From the NCBI GenBank assembly GCA_910577635.1, contig CAJTNR010000022.1, positions 1 through 34,668 of the forward strand: DNA of 34,668 bases. The letters are read 5' to 3'. Below are positions 1 through 7,165 of the stretch, in pieces (position 1 is the first letter of the stretch; each line of letters begins with the position of its first letter). The notes under the pieces were generated by a model that saw only the letters and a list, made by a program, of their open reading frames with translations, ran no database searches and was not told the DNA's origin. The translations under genes and the position numbers were made by a program. The stretch is from an uncultured Vampirovibrio sp. (GTDB lineage Bacteria > Cyanobacteriota > Vampirovibrionia > Gastranaerophilales > Gastranaerophilaceae).

Positions 1-166
1 ATATACTTAGTATTTCAAGTGCACGTTTATATATCAATTGATTCTCCTTTTGCTATCTCATCAGCATTAAGAAATAATACATAATTACCAAAGGCAAGGG
101 GAAGTCTCAGCGAAGGAGGGGATAAAGGGAATTATATTTATATTAAGCGTATTATTTAAAATTTAA
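1..166. other. window edge, no supported gene
   Basis: No start-to-stop gene is convincing here. On the minus strand an open stretch without a start codon runs to a stop at 27-29 and would end in ...KGESIDI. It is GC-richer than its surroundings between about 90 and 122, so it may be a gene remnant or a dispersed repeat. The product is unknown. Confidence 0.3.
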
Positions 167-376
167 TTATTTCAAAAGTTCAAAGGTTTTCACCCCGAAA
201 TAATCAGCAATTTTATCAAGTCTTTCTAAGGTTATATTAATTCTACAATTCTCCACCTTTGAAATATAAGAATTTTCAAATGCTAAAGATAGTGAAAGAG
301 TTTCTTTTGTGAGCTTCTTTGAAACTCTCAGTTTCATAATATTTTTAGCTAAAATCACTCTTGAATTTTTATTCAT
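167..376 (-). CDS. small XRE-family (Cro/C1-type) HTH regulator
   Basis: A 69-residue protein that is essentially one helix-turn-helix domain: an N-terminal basic helix (ILAKNIMKLRVSK), the turn LTKETLSLSLAFENSYISKVE, and the typical C-terminal LERLDKIADYFGV. It should bind DNA as a dimer, with no sensor domain visible. It is a clear paralogue of the next gene (431-640): same length, same NSY.SK.E.CRINI core and the same 35-bp gap to an upstream 13-bp near-palindrome, so the two arose by tandem duplication. There is no Shine-Dalgarno site before the ATG. A weak -10-like CATTAT lies 6 nt upstream, so the mRNA may be leaderless. The target genes are unknown. Confidence 0.8.
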   Translation of the reverse strand: MNKNSRVILAKNIMKLRVSKKLTKETLSLSLAFENSYISKVENCRINITLERLDKIADYFGVKTFELLK

Positions 377-411
377 AGCAGTATAATGACTTTAATTTTT
401 AAAATTTAACA

Positions 412-424
412 GGATTGACAGTCC
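412..424. promoter_or_regulatory. 13-bp near-palindrome, candidate operator (copy 1)
   Basis: GGATTGACAGTCC is symmetric at 10 of its 12 non-central positions. It begins 35 bp upstream of the start codon of the XRE gene at 167-376. The same site at the same distance precedes the paralogous XRE gene (676-688). The likely role is autoregulation, which is inference. Confidence 0.45.
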
Positions 425-430
425 AAATTA

Positions 431-640
431 TTAATTAAAAAAATCGCAAATTGAAATTTTAAAAAAGTCTGCAATTTGTTCTAACCTATCAATTGAAATA
501 TTGATTCGACAGTGCTCAAGTTTAGATTTATAGGAGTTATCAAGGTTTAGTTTAAGCGATAATTCTTCTTTTGACAAACCTTTTTTCATCCTTAGTTCTT
601 TTACTTTTTCAGAGATTCTTTTTCTAATATCTTGACTCAT
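431..640 (-). CDS. small XRE-family (Cro/C1-type) HTH regulator, paralogue
   Basis: A 69-residue single-domain HTH protein. The order is a basic N-terminal helix (ISEKVKELRMKK), GLSKEELSLKLNLDNSYKSKLE as the helix-turn-helix, then the closing helix RLEQIADFFKI. It is closely related to the product of 167-376 and in the same orientation, separated by 54 bp that hold one copy of the shared palindrome. Divergent from it at 707 is a broken MerR-type gene, and the second palindrome copy (676-688) sits between the two, so it could act on both directions. No convincing ribosome-binding site precedes the ATG. The regulated genes cannot be read from the sequence. Confidence 0.8.
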   Translation of the reverse strand: MSQDIRKRISEKVKELRMKKGLSKEELSLKLNLDNSYKSKLEHCRINISIDRLEQIADFFKISICDFFN

Positions 641-675
641 AATCCATTATTGAATTATTATTTTACTAAAGTACA

Positions 676-688
676 GGAATGACAGTCC
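676..688. promoter_or_regulatory. 13-bp near-palindrome, candidate operator (copy 2)
   Basis: GGAATGACAGTCC differs from the copy at 412-424 by one base. It starts 35 bp upstream of the XRE gene at 431-640 and 18 bp before the MerR-like pseudogene start at 707. On the minus strand both copies extend to GGACTGTCAWTCCTGT. Confidence 0.45.
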
Positions 689-706
689 ATTAAAAAAGGG
701 AAGAAG

Positions 707-1050
707 ATGGAACAGAACTGCTCTATAGGCTCACTAGCACAGGCACTTAATGTTCATCATAGAACATTAAGAATTTACGAATTTTAACTCCAACAAGAAA
801 AAAGGGCGGAAGGTATTACACTCTTAATGATTTTGATAAGGCAAAATTTATTCAATTTTTAACAAAAAACCTTGCACTTAATCTTATGGGAGTTAAAATT
901 ATTCTAGCTATGGTTGAAAAAAAGAATATTGGTTTTAAAAATAGCATTGATTATGTAAACGAACTGGCAAATGCAATTAATATTAATGATGAAATTCAAA
1001 AGAATAATATTGCAAAAACTTCAAAAAGAGGAAGAAAAAAGCTGAAATAA
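707..1050 (+). pseudogene. MerR-family regulator, frameshifted
   Basis: The ATG at 707 follows a purine-rich site (AAAGGGAAGAAG) and encodes 27 residues of a MerR-type winged helix (IGSLAQALNVHHRTLRIYE), then hits a TAA at about 786. The next frame continues immediately with LTPTRKKGGRYYTLNDFDKA and a dimerisation-helix-like region, ending in a basic tail at 1048-1050. Intact relatives read roughly RIYEKEGLL(x)PxRxxxGRRYY at this place, so a short deletion of about 11 bp appears to have removed the wing start and shifted the frame. The layout recalls HspR-like or short MerR regulators. As written the gene is broken unless programmed frameshifting or a sequencing error explains the break. Confidence 0.65.
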
Positions 1051-1107
1051 AACGAGACTAAGGGTAGAAAAATTATAAAAAATAGTACATAATATAAATA
1101 TCAGCAC

Positions 1108-1143
1108 CTGTTATATGACGAAAAAACCATAGGCATATAACAG
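1108..1143. repeat. inverted repeat, 10-bp arms
   Basis: The arms CTGTTATATG (1108-1117) and CATATAACAG (1134-1143) are perfect complements separated by 16 nt. It lies between the 3' ends of the MerR pseudogene and the porin gene. No uridine run follows closely on either strand, so it is not a standard intrinsic terminator. It may end transcription weakly or protect a 3' end. Confidence 0.5.
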
Positions 1144-1199
1144 TAAATGTAAATTTGGAAAGCAGCACTGTTTGCATTATCTGATTTTTATCTTTTTTC

Positions 1200-2327
1200 C
1201 TACAACAAAATCTGAGTTCCAACAATAAGCTTATGAGAATCAGGCTTTGTTTCGTTTTGACAAAAGACATAGTTAACAATTATTCTGGCACATTGCCCGA
1301 GGATATAGTAATTAAGTCCAAGAGTATATTCTCTTTGGTTATTATCTTTTATATTTTTATCAGGATCAAAGTCATCGAATCGCGCCAGAGCTTCAATTTT
1401 TTTAGTCAAATGATACCCTATAGTTACATTATAACCCGCTCTTTTTTTATCAGTTAACCCGGATGCGCCATTTGAACCATCTGCGTTTTGAAATTCCCCT
1501 CTCAGCCAAAGTTTTTTATAATCGTAACTTATTGCTGCACTTGAAACTAAAAAATCAGTAGAATTTCTATTCCCTGCTGCAATGCCTCCTTTAAGACTTA
1601 AATTGCCAAATTTTTCTTTATTTTTAGCTAATGGTTTAAAACTCACCCATAAATCCGATTCAACTCCGGGGAAAAACTCACTGTACCAGGTGTCAGAGCT
1701 GTAACCTCCAAGGTCATAATCAAGGTATTTATAGTTTCCTTTTAATCTAATTCCTGTTTTTCGAATATTGCCAAAATTTCTGGCTGTTTGTGTTCTATTA
1801 ATAAAAGGAAGAGTGTAGGGCGATTGACCCCCTTCAACTCCGACATTAGGACGGGAAGTTCCAAACATCAATGTATTATTAGGAATTCTATTCGTTTCAA
1901 CCCAGGCATCTAATACCGCTCTATGAAAGAAGTTATCATGAAGGGGAGTAACATCAAACAAAGTATTAAAACCTTCTTTTTCTGATTTAAATTTCCCCTT
2001 AAAACCAATATTAATCAACTGCGGATTGTACTTAAAGTTTGAATTATCACTAAAAGTTTCAGAAAAATTGCCCTGCACGCTAACCTGCGCTCCAACTTCT
2101 TTCAATGGCCCTTTTTCAAATCTAAGCTTTAATTGGTCTTGAAACATCCCTGAAGGGGAGTTTAAATTATAATCTTTTTCAATAATTCCTCTTAATGCTT
2201 CTTTAGAATAAGGACCCGGAGTTTCAAGAAGAATCGGTTTTTCGTTTTCTTCAATAGCAAAACAATTAGGAAATATTAAAAAAAGCGCTATAATTATAGC
2301 GCTTTTAGTTTTATTTATTTTGGTCAT
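1200..2327 (-). CDS. outer-membrane porin, phosphate-selective porin O/P-like
   Basis: 375 residues. The N-terminus is a signal peptide (basic MTKINKTK, hydrophobic AIIIALFLIF, cut near FA/IE). The body is rich in alternating, aromatic-ended strands such as GIRLKGNYKYLDYDLGGY and LWLRGEFQNADGS, and ends in the hydrophobic HKLIVGTQILL. That pattern fits an outer-membrane beta-barrel of the OprO/OprP-like group; the family assignment rests on overall style rather than a catalytic motif. Its start lies 17 bp inside the end of the upstream channel gene, so the two are probably co-transcribed and translationally coupled. This pairs an outer-membrane pore with an inner-membrane anion channel, perhaps for small anions. 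Substrate specificity is unknown. Confidence 0.65.
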   Translation of the reverse strand: MTKINKTKSAIIIALFLIFPNCFAIEENEKPILLETPGPYSKEALRGIIEKDYNLNSPSGMFQDQLKLRFEKGPLKEVGAQVSVQGNFSETFSDNSNFKYNPQLINIGFKGKFKSEKEGFNTLFDVTPLHDNFFHRAVLDAWVETNRIPNNTLMFGTSRPNVGVEGGQSPYTLPFINRTQTARNFGNIRKTGIRLKGNYKYLDYDLGGYSSDTWYSEFFPGVESDLWVSFKPLAKNKEKFGNLSLKGGIAAGNRNSTDFLVSSAAISYDYKKLWLRGEFQNADGSNGASGLTDKKRAGYNVTIGYHLTKKIEALARFDDFDPDKNIKDNNQREYTLGLNYYILGQCARIIVNYVFCQNETKPDSHKLIVGTQILL

Positions 2328-3174
2328 TTTTTAAGTATGCCATCCAGAAAAGTAGTACTACAAAAACAAGGGCTCCAATTATATTGCCAAGGGTTACTGG
2401 GATAAGATTGTGGATAAAGAAAGTTTTCCAGTTTAAAAGTGCTAATTGGTCCATTGAAAACCCGCTTGCTGCAACAACAGAGGGAATTTGTTTTAGTAAA
2501 ATTCCATTAGGAATAAAAAACATATTAGCAACACTATGTTCATATCCTGAAGCAACGAAAGTCATAATTGGGAAAAATATTGCAAAAATCTTACCTATAA
2601 CGCTTCTTGAACTTGTTGCCATCCAAACAGCAAGACAAACTAACCAGTTGCATAGAATTCCTCTTGTGAATGCTTCTAAAAACGATAAAGAAACTTTAGA
2701 ATAAGCAGTGTTAATTGCAATCGCTCCTAGTGCATCATGATTATTGTGGGAGGCTCCTGAGTAAAAAACCAAAAGAGCAAGGACGATTGAACCTATAAAG
2801 TTGCCAAGATAAACTATAGACCAGCTTCTAAAAAGCTGCAGGAAGGTAATTTTCTTTTCTAAAACTGAAAACATCATCATAACATTACCTGTAAAAAGCT
2901 CAGCTCCTGTTAATACAACCATCATTAGCCCTGTAGCAAAAACCATTGCACCGATTAGTTTTGCTAAACCCCAGCTTAAATTTTCAGCCGTTCCTGTCAT
3001 AACAGTTAAGCTAACCTGTGCTCCATAAGCGATAAAAGCCCCTGCTGCAATAGCCAAAACAAGCATTTTGGTTTTTGAATACTGCGCTTTTTTAGGCATA
3101 ACATTATTGGAAAAACCCTGTGCCACCTCATTAGGGGCAAGGCAATCCTGAGTGTCAAGAATTTCTTGTGTCAT
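2311..3174 (-). CDS. formate/nitrite transporter (FNT) family channel
   Basis: About 287 residues with six predicted membrane helices, beginning at roughly residue 35 (MLVLAIAAGAFIAYGAQVSL). The FNT signatures are present: TGAELFTGNVM in the second helix region and the later NWLVCLAVWMA and SGYEHSVANMFFIP segments, where the His is the conserved pore histidine of FocA/NirC channels. The family passes formate, nitrite or hydrosulfide across the inner membrane; the sequence does not decide which. I prefer the ATG at 3174 because AGGATAAG sits just upstream, although an ATG 30 bp earlier (3204) is in frame. It leads a two-gene unit with the overlapping porin and faces away from the B12-riboswitch operon. 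Confidence 0.9.
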   Translation of the reverse strand: MTQEILDTQDCLAPNEVAQGFSNNVMPKKAQYSKTKMLVLAIAAGAFIAYGAQVSLTVMTGTAENLSWGLAKLIGAMVFATGLMMVVLTGAELFTGNVMMMFSVLEKKITFLQLFRSWSIVYLGNFIGSIVLALLVFYSGASHNNHDALGAIAINTAYSKVSLSFLEAFTRGILCNWLVCLAVWMATSSRSVIGKIFAIFFPIMTFVASGYEHSVANMFFIPNGILLKQIPSVVAASGFSMDQLALLNWKTFFIHNLIPVTLGNIIGALVFVVLLFWMAYLKNDQNK

Positions 3175-3230
3175 TTTTCTTATCCTTTTTATATGTAATA
3201 GCAAAAAAATTGTAACCCTTTAACAATATT

Positions 3231-3258
3231 TTTCAAGTAGATTTTTTTGTGATAGAAT
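3231..3258 (+). promoter_or_regulatory. predicted promoter of the riboswitch operon
   Basis: An extended -10 (TGA then TAGAAT, 3250-3258) is preceded at 16 bp by TTTCAA (3231-3236) as a weak -35. Transcription would start near 3265, just before the cobalamin aptamer. Confidence 0.45.
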
Positions 3259-3271
3259 TAAAAAAAATATT

Positions 3272-3360
3272 ACAGGAAATTATAGGTGAGAATCCTAAAG
3301 CCGGGCCGCGACCGTGATGCTGGTTAATTTATTTTATTCAGCAAAGCCGGAATACTGTTT
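3272..3360 (+). promoter_or_regulatory. cobalamin (B12) riboswitch aptamer
   Basis: The conserved core appears in order: ACAGGAA, AGGTGAGAATCCT, GCCGGGCCGCGACCGTGA, a stem TGCTG...CAGCA, and the B12-box-like AGCCGGAATACTG. ACAG at the 5' side pairs with CTGT at the 3' side, closing the domain. This matches the cobalamin riboswitch consensus known upstream of btuB, cob and metE genes. Here it precedes a gene (3423) of no recognised B12 function. The downstream element lacks a T-run, so control is probably at translation. Confidence 0.85.
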
Positions 3361-3362
3361 TA

Positions 3363-3431
3363 GCTTCTTTTGCGGATAATCCAAAAGAGCTTTAGTTAAA
3401 GTGTGCCCGAAAACAAAAAACTATGAGCACA
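3363..3431 (+). promoter_or_regulatory. riboswitch expression platform: hairpin plus start-codon-masking pairing
   Basis: A stable hairpin forms from AGCTTCTTTTG (3363-3373) and CAAAAGAGCT (3381-3390). Next, TGTGC at 3402-3406 can pair with GCACA at 3426-3430, directly overlapping the ATG at 3423. There is no Shine-Dalgarno site before that ATG and no T-run, so access to the start codon is the plausible control point. The pairing was read by eye, and its link to ligand binding is inference. Confidence 0.45.
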
Positions 3432-4040
3432 CCATATATTCAACAGCAAAACATTAATAAATGCCCCCACGGGTTTCCTCTTGGCGCTTGTCCTATCTGC
3501 AATGGCACAGGCGGTGGAGTTTCAAGGGATAAAAACAAGCCAAGGGTTAAAGGAGAGATGAGCTACAATGAATGTTTAGCTGTTTGGAGAAAAATGCAGG
3601 CTCAAAAACAAGAAAAACTTGATAAAAAAGAAGAACTATTGTTAAGAGCAATTGAAAAACTAAGAAATATTCGTGAATTATACACAACAGAAAAAATCTT
3701 AGATAAAATAATTGAGCCATTGCCTAGAATTATTCAAAATCCGATAAAAATTGTACTTTTGCCTATAGTTAATCTTGTTTTAAGGATTCCTGCAGCTATT
3801 AAAACAATAGGAACTATGTTTGTTAATATTTCAAATTTTATTAGCTCAACTGCAGAAAAACTGTCAAGCTTAGTGGGTGAAGCAAAAAATTTTATTAAAG
3901 GATTTTTTGATAACAAAAAAACCGCAAAAAAAATTAAAATCCTGCTTTCTTTGTTTGTTGATAAAGGATTAGAAGAAGAATTGGAAAGAAAAAAAGTTAA
4001 GGAAATAATAGAAGAAGATGATAAAGACACAAATGTTTAA
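3423..4040 (+). CDS. unknown protein with N-terminal CPHG/CPIC motif, first gene of B12-riboswitch operon
   Basis: 205 residues, not recognised. Residues 14-30 carry KCPHGFPLGACPICNGTGG, a Cys-x-His / Cys-x-x-Cys arrangement suited to bind zinc or another metal. Then comes a charged helical stretch (residues 50-85), an amphipathic to hydrophobic region (about 98-150, PIKIVLLPIVNLVLRIPAAI) that could associate with membrane, and a highly charged C-terminus (KKVKEIIEEDDKD). There is no signal peptide. The gene follows the cobalamin riboswitch by about 60 nt with no Shine-Dalgarno site. Its last 23 bp overlap the next gene, so translation is probably coupled. Control by B12 suggests a role linked to cobalamin supply or to a B12-independent alternative. 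A function cannot be assigned. Confidence 0.75.
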   Translation: MSTPYIQQQNINKCPHGFPLGACPICNGTGGGVSRDKNKPRVKGEMSYNECLAVWRKMQAQKQEKLDKKEELLLRAIEKLRNIRELYTTEKILDKIIEPLPRIIQNPIKIVLLPIVNLVLRIPAAIKTIGTMFVNISNFISSTAEKLSSLVGEAKNFIKGFFDNKKTAKKIKILLSLFVDKGLEEELERKKVKEIIEEDDKDTNV

Positions 4041-5394
4041 AGGTATTGTTAAACCAGGTATAGTTAAGAGTTATATTCTTGATAATAAAATTAAAAGTGA
4101 CTCTAAAGAACCTGTGTTTTATTATCCTAATCAAACTGAACAAATAAAAAAAGAAGAATTTGACGAAAAAAAAGCGCTTAAACCCCTATTAATTGCAACA
4201 GCGTCAATTCTTGCGGGTTTTAGTGCAATTAGTATTATAATGAAAAAATATTCTAATGTGCTTGCTTATGATAAAGGGGTAATCCGTCCGCCTGATTTAG
4301 CAAGGAACCATAATATTGTAGATGAGTTTCAATTCGCACTTTATCGAGCACTTAGAGAACCCGATGGGAAAAATATTCTAGGAGTAATAGGCGTCGGGTT
4401 AATGAGCGGCGTTGTTTTGTGCGCTAAAAGTTTTTGTGATGGAATTAAGGATGTATGGTGCAAAAAACAAGAGTTTAATATCAAATATGATTTTGAAAAA
4501 AAATCAATTGATGCTAAAACCCGTGCTTTTTCAGGAAAACTTAACGCACAAACTCAACTGTATCAAAAAACCAAAAGCTTATTGGATTCAACTATTGAAA
4601 ACAAAAAAGAATCTAATTTTTCAGGTTTTTTAAGTTTTAAGGGAGAAAAAAAGGAAGAAAGCAGACAGAAAAATAAAATTATCCCAATAATTGGAGCGGT
4701 TGGGGCTTTTTTAGCTTTGAGTTTTTGTTTGTTTAAAAACTTCCAAAAAACAGCTAAAAACCTTGATACTTTTGTTTTAAAAATGGATGATGCTAAAATT
4801 AGAGAAGAAATTAACCAGGCACTTAATGAAAAAAGCAGAGAAAAATTAGCTGATATTTTTAAATCAACAAATGCGGCTGAGAATCAAATGATTGAAATTT
4901 TAAACAAGCTGGATGGAATTAAAGAAGAAGAAATTCAAAGTTTTATTAATAAAATTAAAGAAGAAAGAACTTATATTGATGCCCCGAGTGCTCTTGGAGG
5001 AATTAGTGAAAAAATTCAATATTACTGCTATATCGATGAAGACAGAGGGCATTTGTACAACTGGATATTGAATCCTGAGAATAAATTTAACAAATACTTG
5101 TTTTTAACTTTCACCTCAGCAAGCGCTACAGGATATGTTCTTAAAAGCACAATTGAAGCAATTAAACAAACAACTGTTGAAAAAGAAAACAAAAAAAACG
5201 AGCTTAATTTGATTAATAATCTGGTTGAAGTTGAAGTTAGTAATTATAGAACAAAAAAAGAAGCTGCAATTAACCCGATGATTGAAAACCTGAAAAAACA
5301 GGCAAATTCAGGTGCTAATAAAGAAGAACTTAAAAAACTAAAAGAAGAAATTCTACTAGAAATTAAAAACGGACCTCCTTATATTTATGATTAA
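4018..5394 (+). CDS. unknown multi-spanning membrane protein, second gene of B12-riboswitch operon
   Basis: 458 residues, not recognised. Four hydrophobic segments can be seen, at about residues 56-75, 119-138, 221-239 and 359-376. Charged, coiled-coil-like stretches lie between and after them (about 245-325 and 380-450), so large parts project into the cytoplasm or periplasm. A conserved-looking patch is KIQYYCYIDEDRGHLYNW near 332-349. There is no signal peptide in the classic sense. It overlaps the end of the preceding gene, and the M49-like peptidase starts 34 bp after its stop, so the three genes form one transcription unit. An ATG at 4033 is an alternative start. It could be a membrane anchor or partner of the peptidase; that is inference. 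Confidence 0.75.
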   Translation: MIKTQMFKGIVKPGIVKSYILDNKIKSDSKEPVFYYPNQTEQIKKEEFDEKKALKPLLIATASILAGFSAISIIMKKYSNVLAYDKGVIRPPDLARNHNIVDEFQFALYRALREPDGKNILGVIGVGLMSGVVLCAKSFCDGIKDVWCKKQEFNIKYDFEKKSIDAKTRAFSGKLNAQTQLYQKTKSLLDSTIENKKESNFSGFLSFKGEKKEESRQKNKIIPIIGAVGAFLALSFCLFKNFQKTAKNLDTFVLKMDDAKIREEINQALNEKSREKLADIFKSTNAAENQMIEILNKLDGIKEEEIQSFINKIKEERTYIDAPSALGGISEKIQYYCYIDEDRGHLYNWILNPENKFNKYLFLTFTSASATGYVLKSTIEAIKQTTVEKENKKNELNLINNLVEVEVSNYRTKKEAAINPMIENLKKQANSGANKEELKKLKEEILLEIKNGPPYIYD

Positions 5395-5428
5395 TATGTT
5401 ATAATAAAATCAAAAAGAGGGGAAAAAT

Positions 5429-7165
5429 ATGAACTTTGATTTTAATTTATCGCTTGAAGAATTAGAAAAAAGAACAAATAAAGACTATCTTGTAACAAAA
5501 AAGATGCTAGAGGTTGATTCTGTTGAGTTTAAACAGCTGAATGATAATGATAAAAAAGCCCTTAGTTTTTTGGTTAAAGCTGCAAGAATTATTGAAAAAA
5601 TTAATCTGCAATTAGATAGTCACTACAATTTAGACTTTAAAAAGTTCATAGATGATGAAATTGAAAAGAATAACAAAAAAGCTGTTCTTACAAAAATTCT
5701 TTTTGATGCGCAAAAAGGGATTTTTGCTCTTGATTGCGAATCTAATCTTATTAATTTATGTTCTAATATAAAATATCGCCCCCAAAGAGGGTTTTATCCG
5801 CTTGATCTTGAAAAAGAAGAGTTTCATAGAATTCTAATTGATATGATTGAGCATGGAAAAATTGATGAAGTTAGAAAAATTCTCAATCAGCGCTCTGTTG
5901 TTGAAAGAAAAGATAATGAGCTTATAGGGATTGATTATGTTGATAAATTCCACGAAGATTTTAAAAAAATTGCAGATTTGTTAATTAAAGCAAGTTCAAT
6001 ATCCACTAATTCAGATTTTAACGACTACTTAAGACTGCAGGCACAGGCTTTTTTAGTCGCTGATTCTATGCTTGATGCTTATGCTGATAAAAAATGGGCA
6101 AGCTTGCAAGACACCCCGCTTGAGTTTACAATTACAAGAGAAAACTACTCAGATGAGTTTAGTGAAACAGTTTTTGAAAACGAAAAATTAAAAAAACTAT
6201 TAGAGGATAATAAAATTGAGGTAATTTCGAAAGATTACCTAGGAGCCCGCGTCGGGATTGTAAATAAAGAAGGAACAGATTATATTCTTAAGGTTAAGGA
6301 ATATTTACCTCAAATGGCTGAAAAAATGCCATTAAAGGAAAGATATTCTCAAACGATTTCATCTGATTCAGATATTAAACAAACCATGGTTGATGTTGAC
6401 CTAATTGAAGTAGCAGGAGATGTTGGAGCGTTTCGAGCAGGAATAACACTAGCTGAGAACCTGCCTAATAACGATAAGTTATCATTAACAATCGGCGGGG
6501 GAAGAAGGAATGTTTACCATAGACAGATTCGTTTTATAACAAGTGATGATGCCAGAATAAAAATTCAAGAAAGACTTGATAATATTCTTATTAAGGATTT
6601 TCATAAGTACTATGACGATAAGATGGATCATCCCTTTACAATAGGACACGAAAACGGACACTCCTTAGGACCCAAGGAAGGATGCGAAGGACTGGGCAAG
6701 TATAAATCGATAATTGAAGAAAACAAAGCAGACATGGTAAGTCTTTCAATGCTTGATTTGCTGGTTGATTTAGGATTATACACAAAAGAAGAAAAAGAAA
6801 AAATTATTGTAACCTTTTTTGTTGACAATCAGCTAAAATCCAAGCCTGAATTGACCCAGGCTCATAGAGTGCGCTCTGTTATGCAGAATTATTATTTTCT
6901 TAAAGAAAAAACAATAACAATAACACAAGACGGATTCTTATCGATTGATATTGAAAAAGCGACCGAAACTGCAAGGAAAATGTTGACTAAAATTATTGAA
7001 GTTCAATTGTCCAATGACTTTAAAACTGCGCAAAAGTATGTTTTAGATAATTTCATCTGGAATGATGAAATGGAAGTTATAAGTCAAAAACTAAAGAGAA
7101 TTTCAAAAAGGTTAAACGGAAAAACAGATCAAAAACTTGCTGATTATTTGTTTAACTTAAACTGA
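5429..7165 (+). CDS. M49-like (dipeptidyl-peptidase III-related) zinc metallopeptidase
   Basis: 578 residues, probably cytoplasmic (no signal peptide or membrane helix). The zinc site is clear: HENGH at residues 407-411 in the context IGHENGHSLGPKEG, followed about 20 residues later by IIEENKADMVSLSML, where E430/E431 would be the third ligand. The spacing, the GP after the second His and the E-x-KAD helix match the DPP III-like peptidases, including those linked to Nudix proteins, which use HExxH in place of the classical HExxGH. The N-terminal 230 residues are helical and unassigned. A strong ribosome-binding site (AGAGGGG) precedes the ATG. The gene ends 14 bp inside the convergent pdxA-like gene. 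A B12-controlled peptidase of this type is unexpected; its substrate is unknown. Confidence 0.75.
   Translation: MNFDFNLSLEELEKRTNKDYLVTKKMLEVDSVEFKQLNDNDKKALSFLVKAARIIEKINLQLDSHYNLDFKKFIDDEIEKNNKKAVLTKILFDAQKGIFALDCESNLINLCSNIKYRPQRGFYPLDLEKEEFHRILIDMIEHGKIDEVRKILNQRSVVERKDNELIGIDYVDKFHEDFKKIADLLIKASSISTNSDFNDYLRLQAQAFLVADSMLDAYADKKWASLQDTPLEFTITRENYSDEFSETVFENEKLKKLLEDNKIEVISKDYLGARVGIVNKEGTDYILKVKEYLPQMAEKMPLKERYSQTISSDSDIKQTMVDVDLIEVAGDVGAFRAGITLAENLPNNDKLSLTIGGGRRNVYHRQIRFITSDDARIKIQERLDNILIKDFHKYYDDKMDHPFTIGHENGHSLGPKEGCEGLGKYKSIIEENKADMVSLSMLDLLVDLGLYTKEEKEKIIVTFFVDNQLKSKPELTQAHRVRSVMQNYYFLKEKTITITQDGFLSIDIEKATETARKMLTKIIEVQLSNDFKTAQKYVLDNFIWNDEMEVISQKLKRISKRLNGKTDQKLADYLFNLN

Noticed and set aside
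2409..2422. TGTGGATAA, a perfect DnaA box
   Set aside because: It is a single site inside the FNT coding sequence, far from dnaA and without further boxes or an AT-rich unwinding element; most likely chance.
3175..3204. Earlier ATG for the FNT channel
   Set aside because: The ATG at 3174 has the better placed AGGATAAG, which itself lies within the putative extension.
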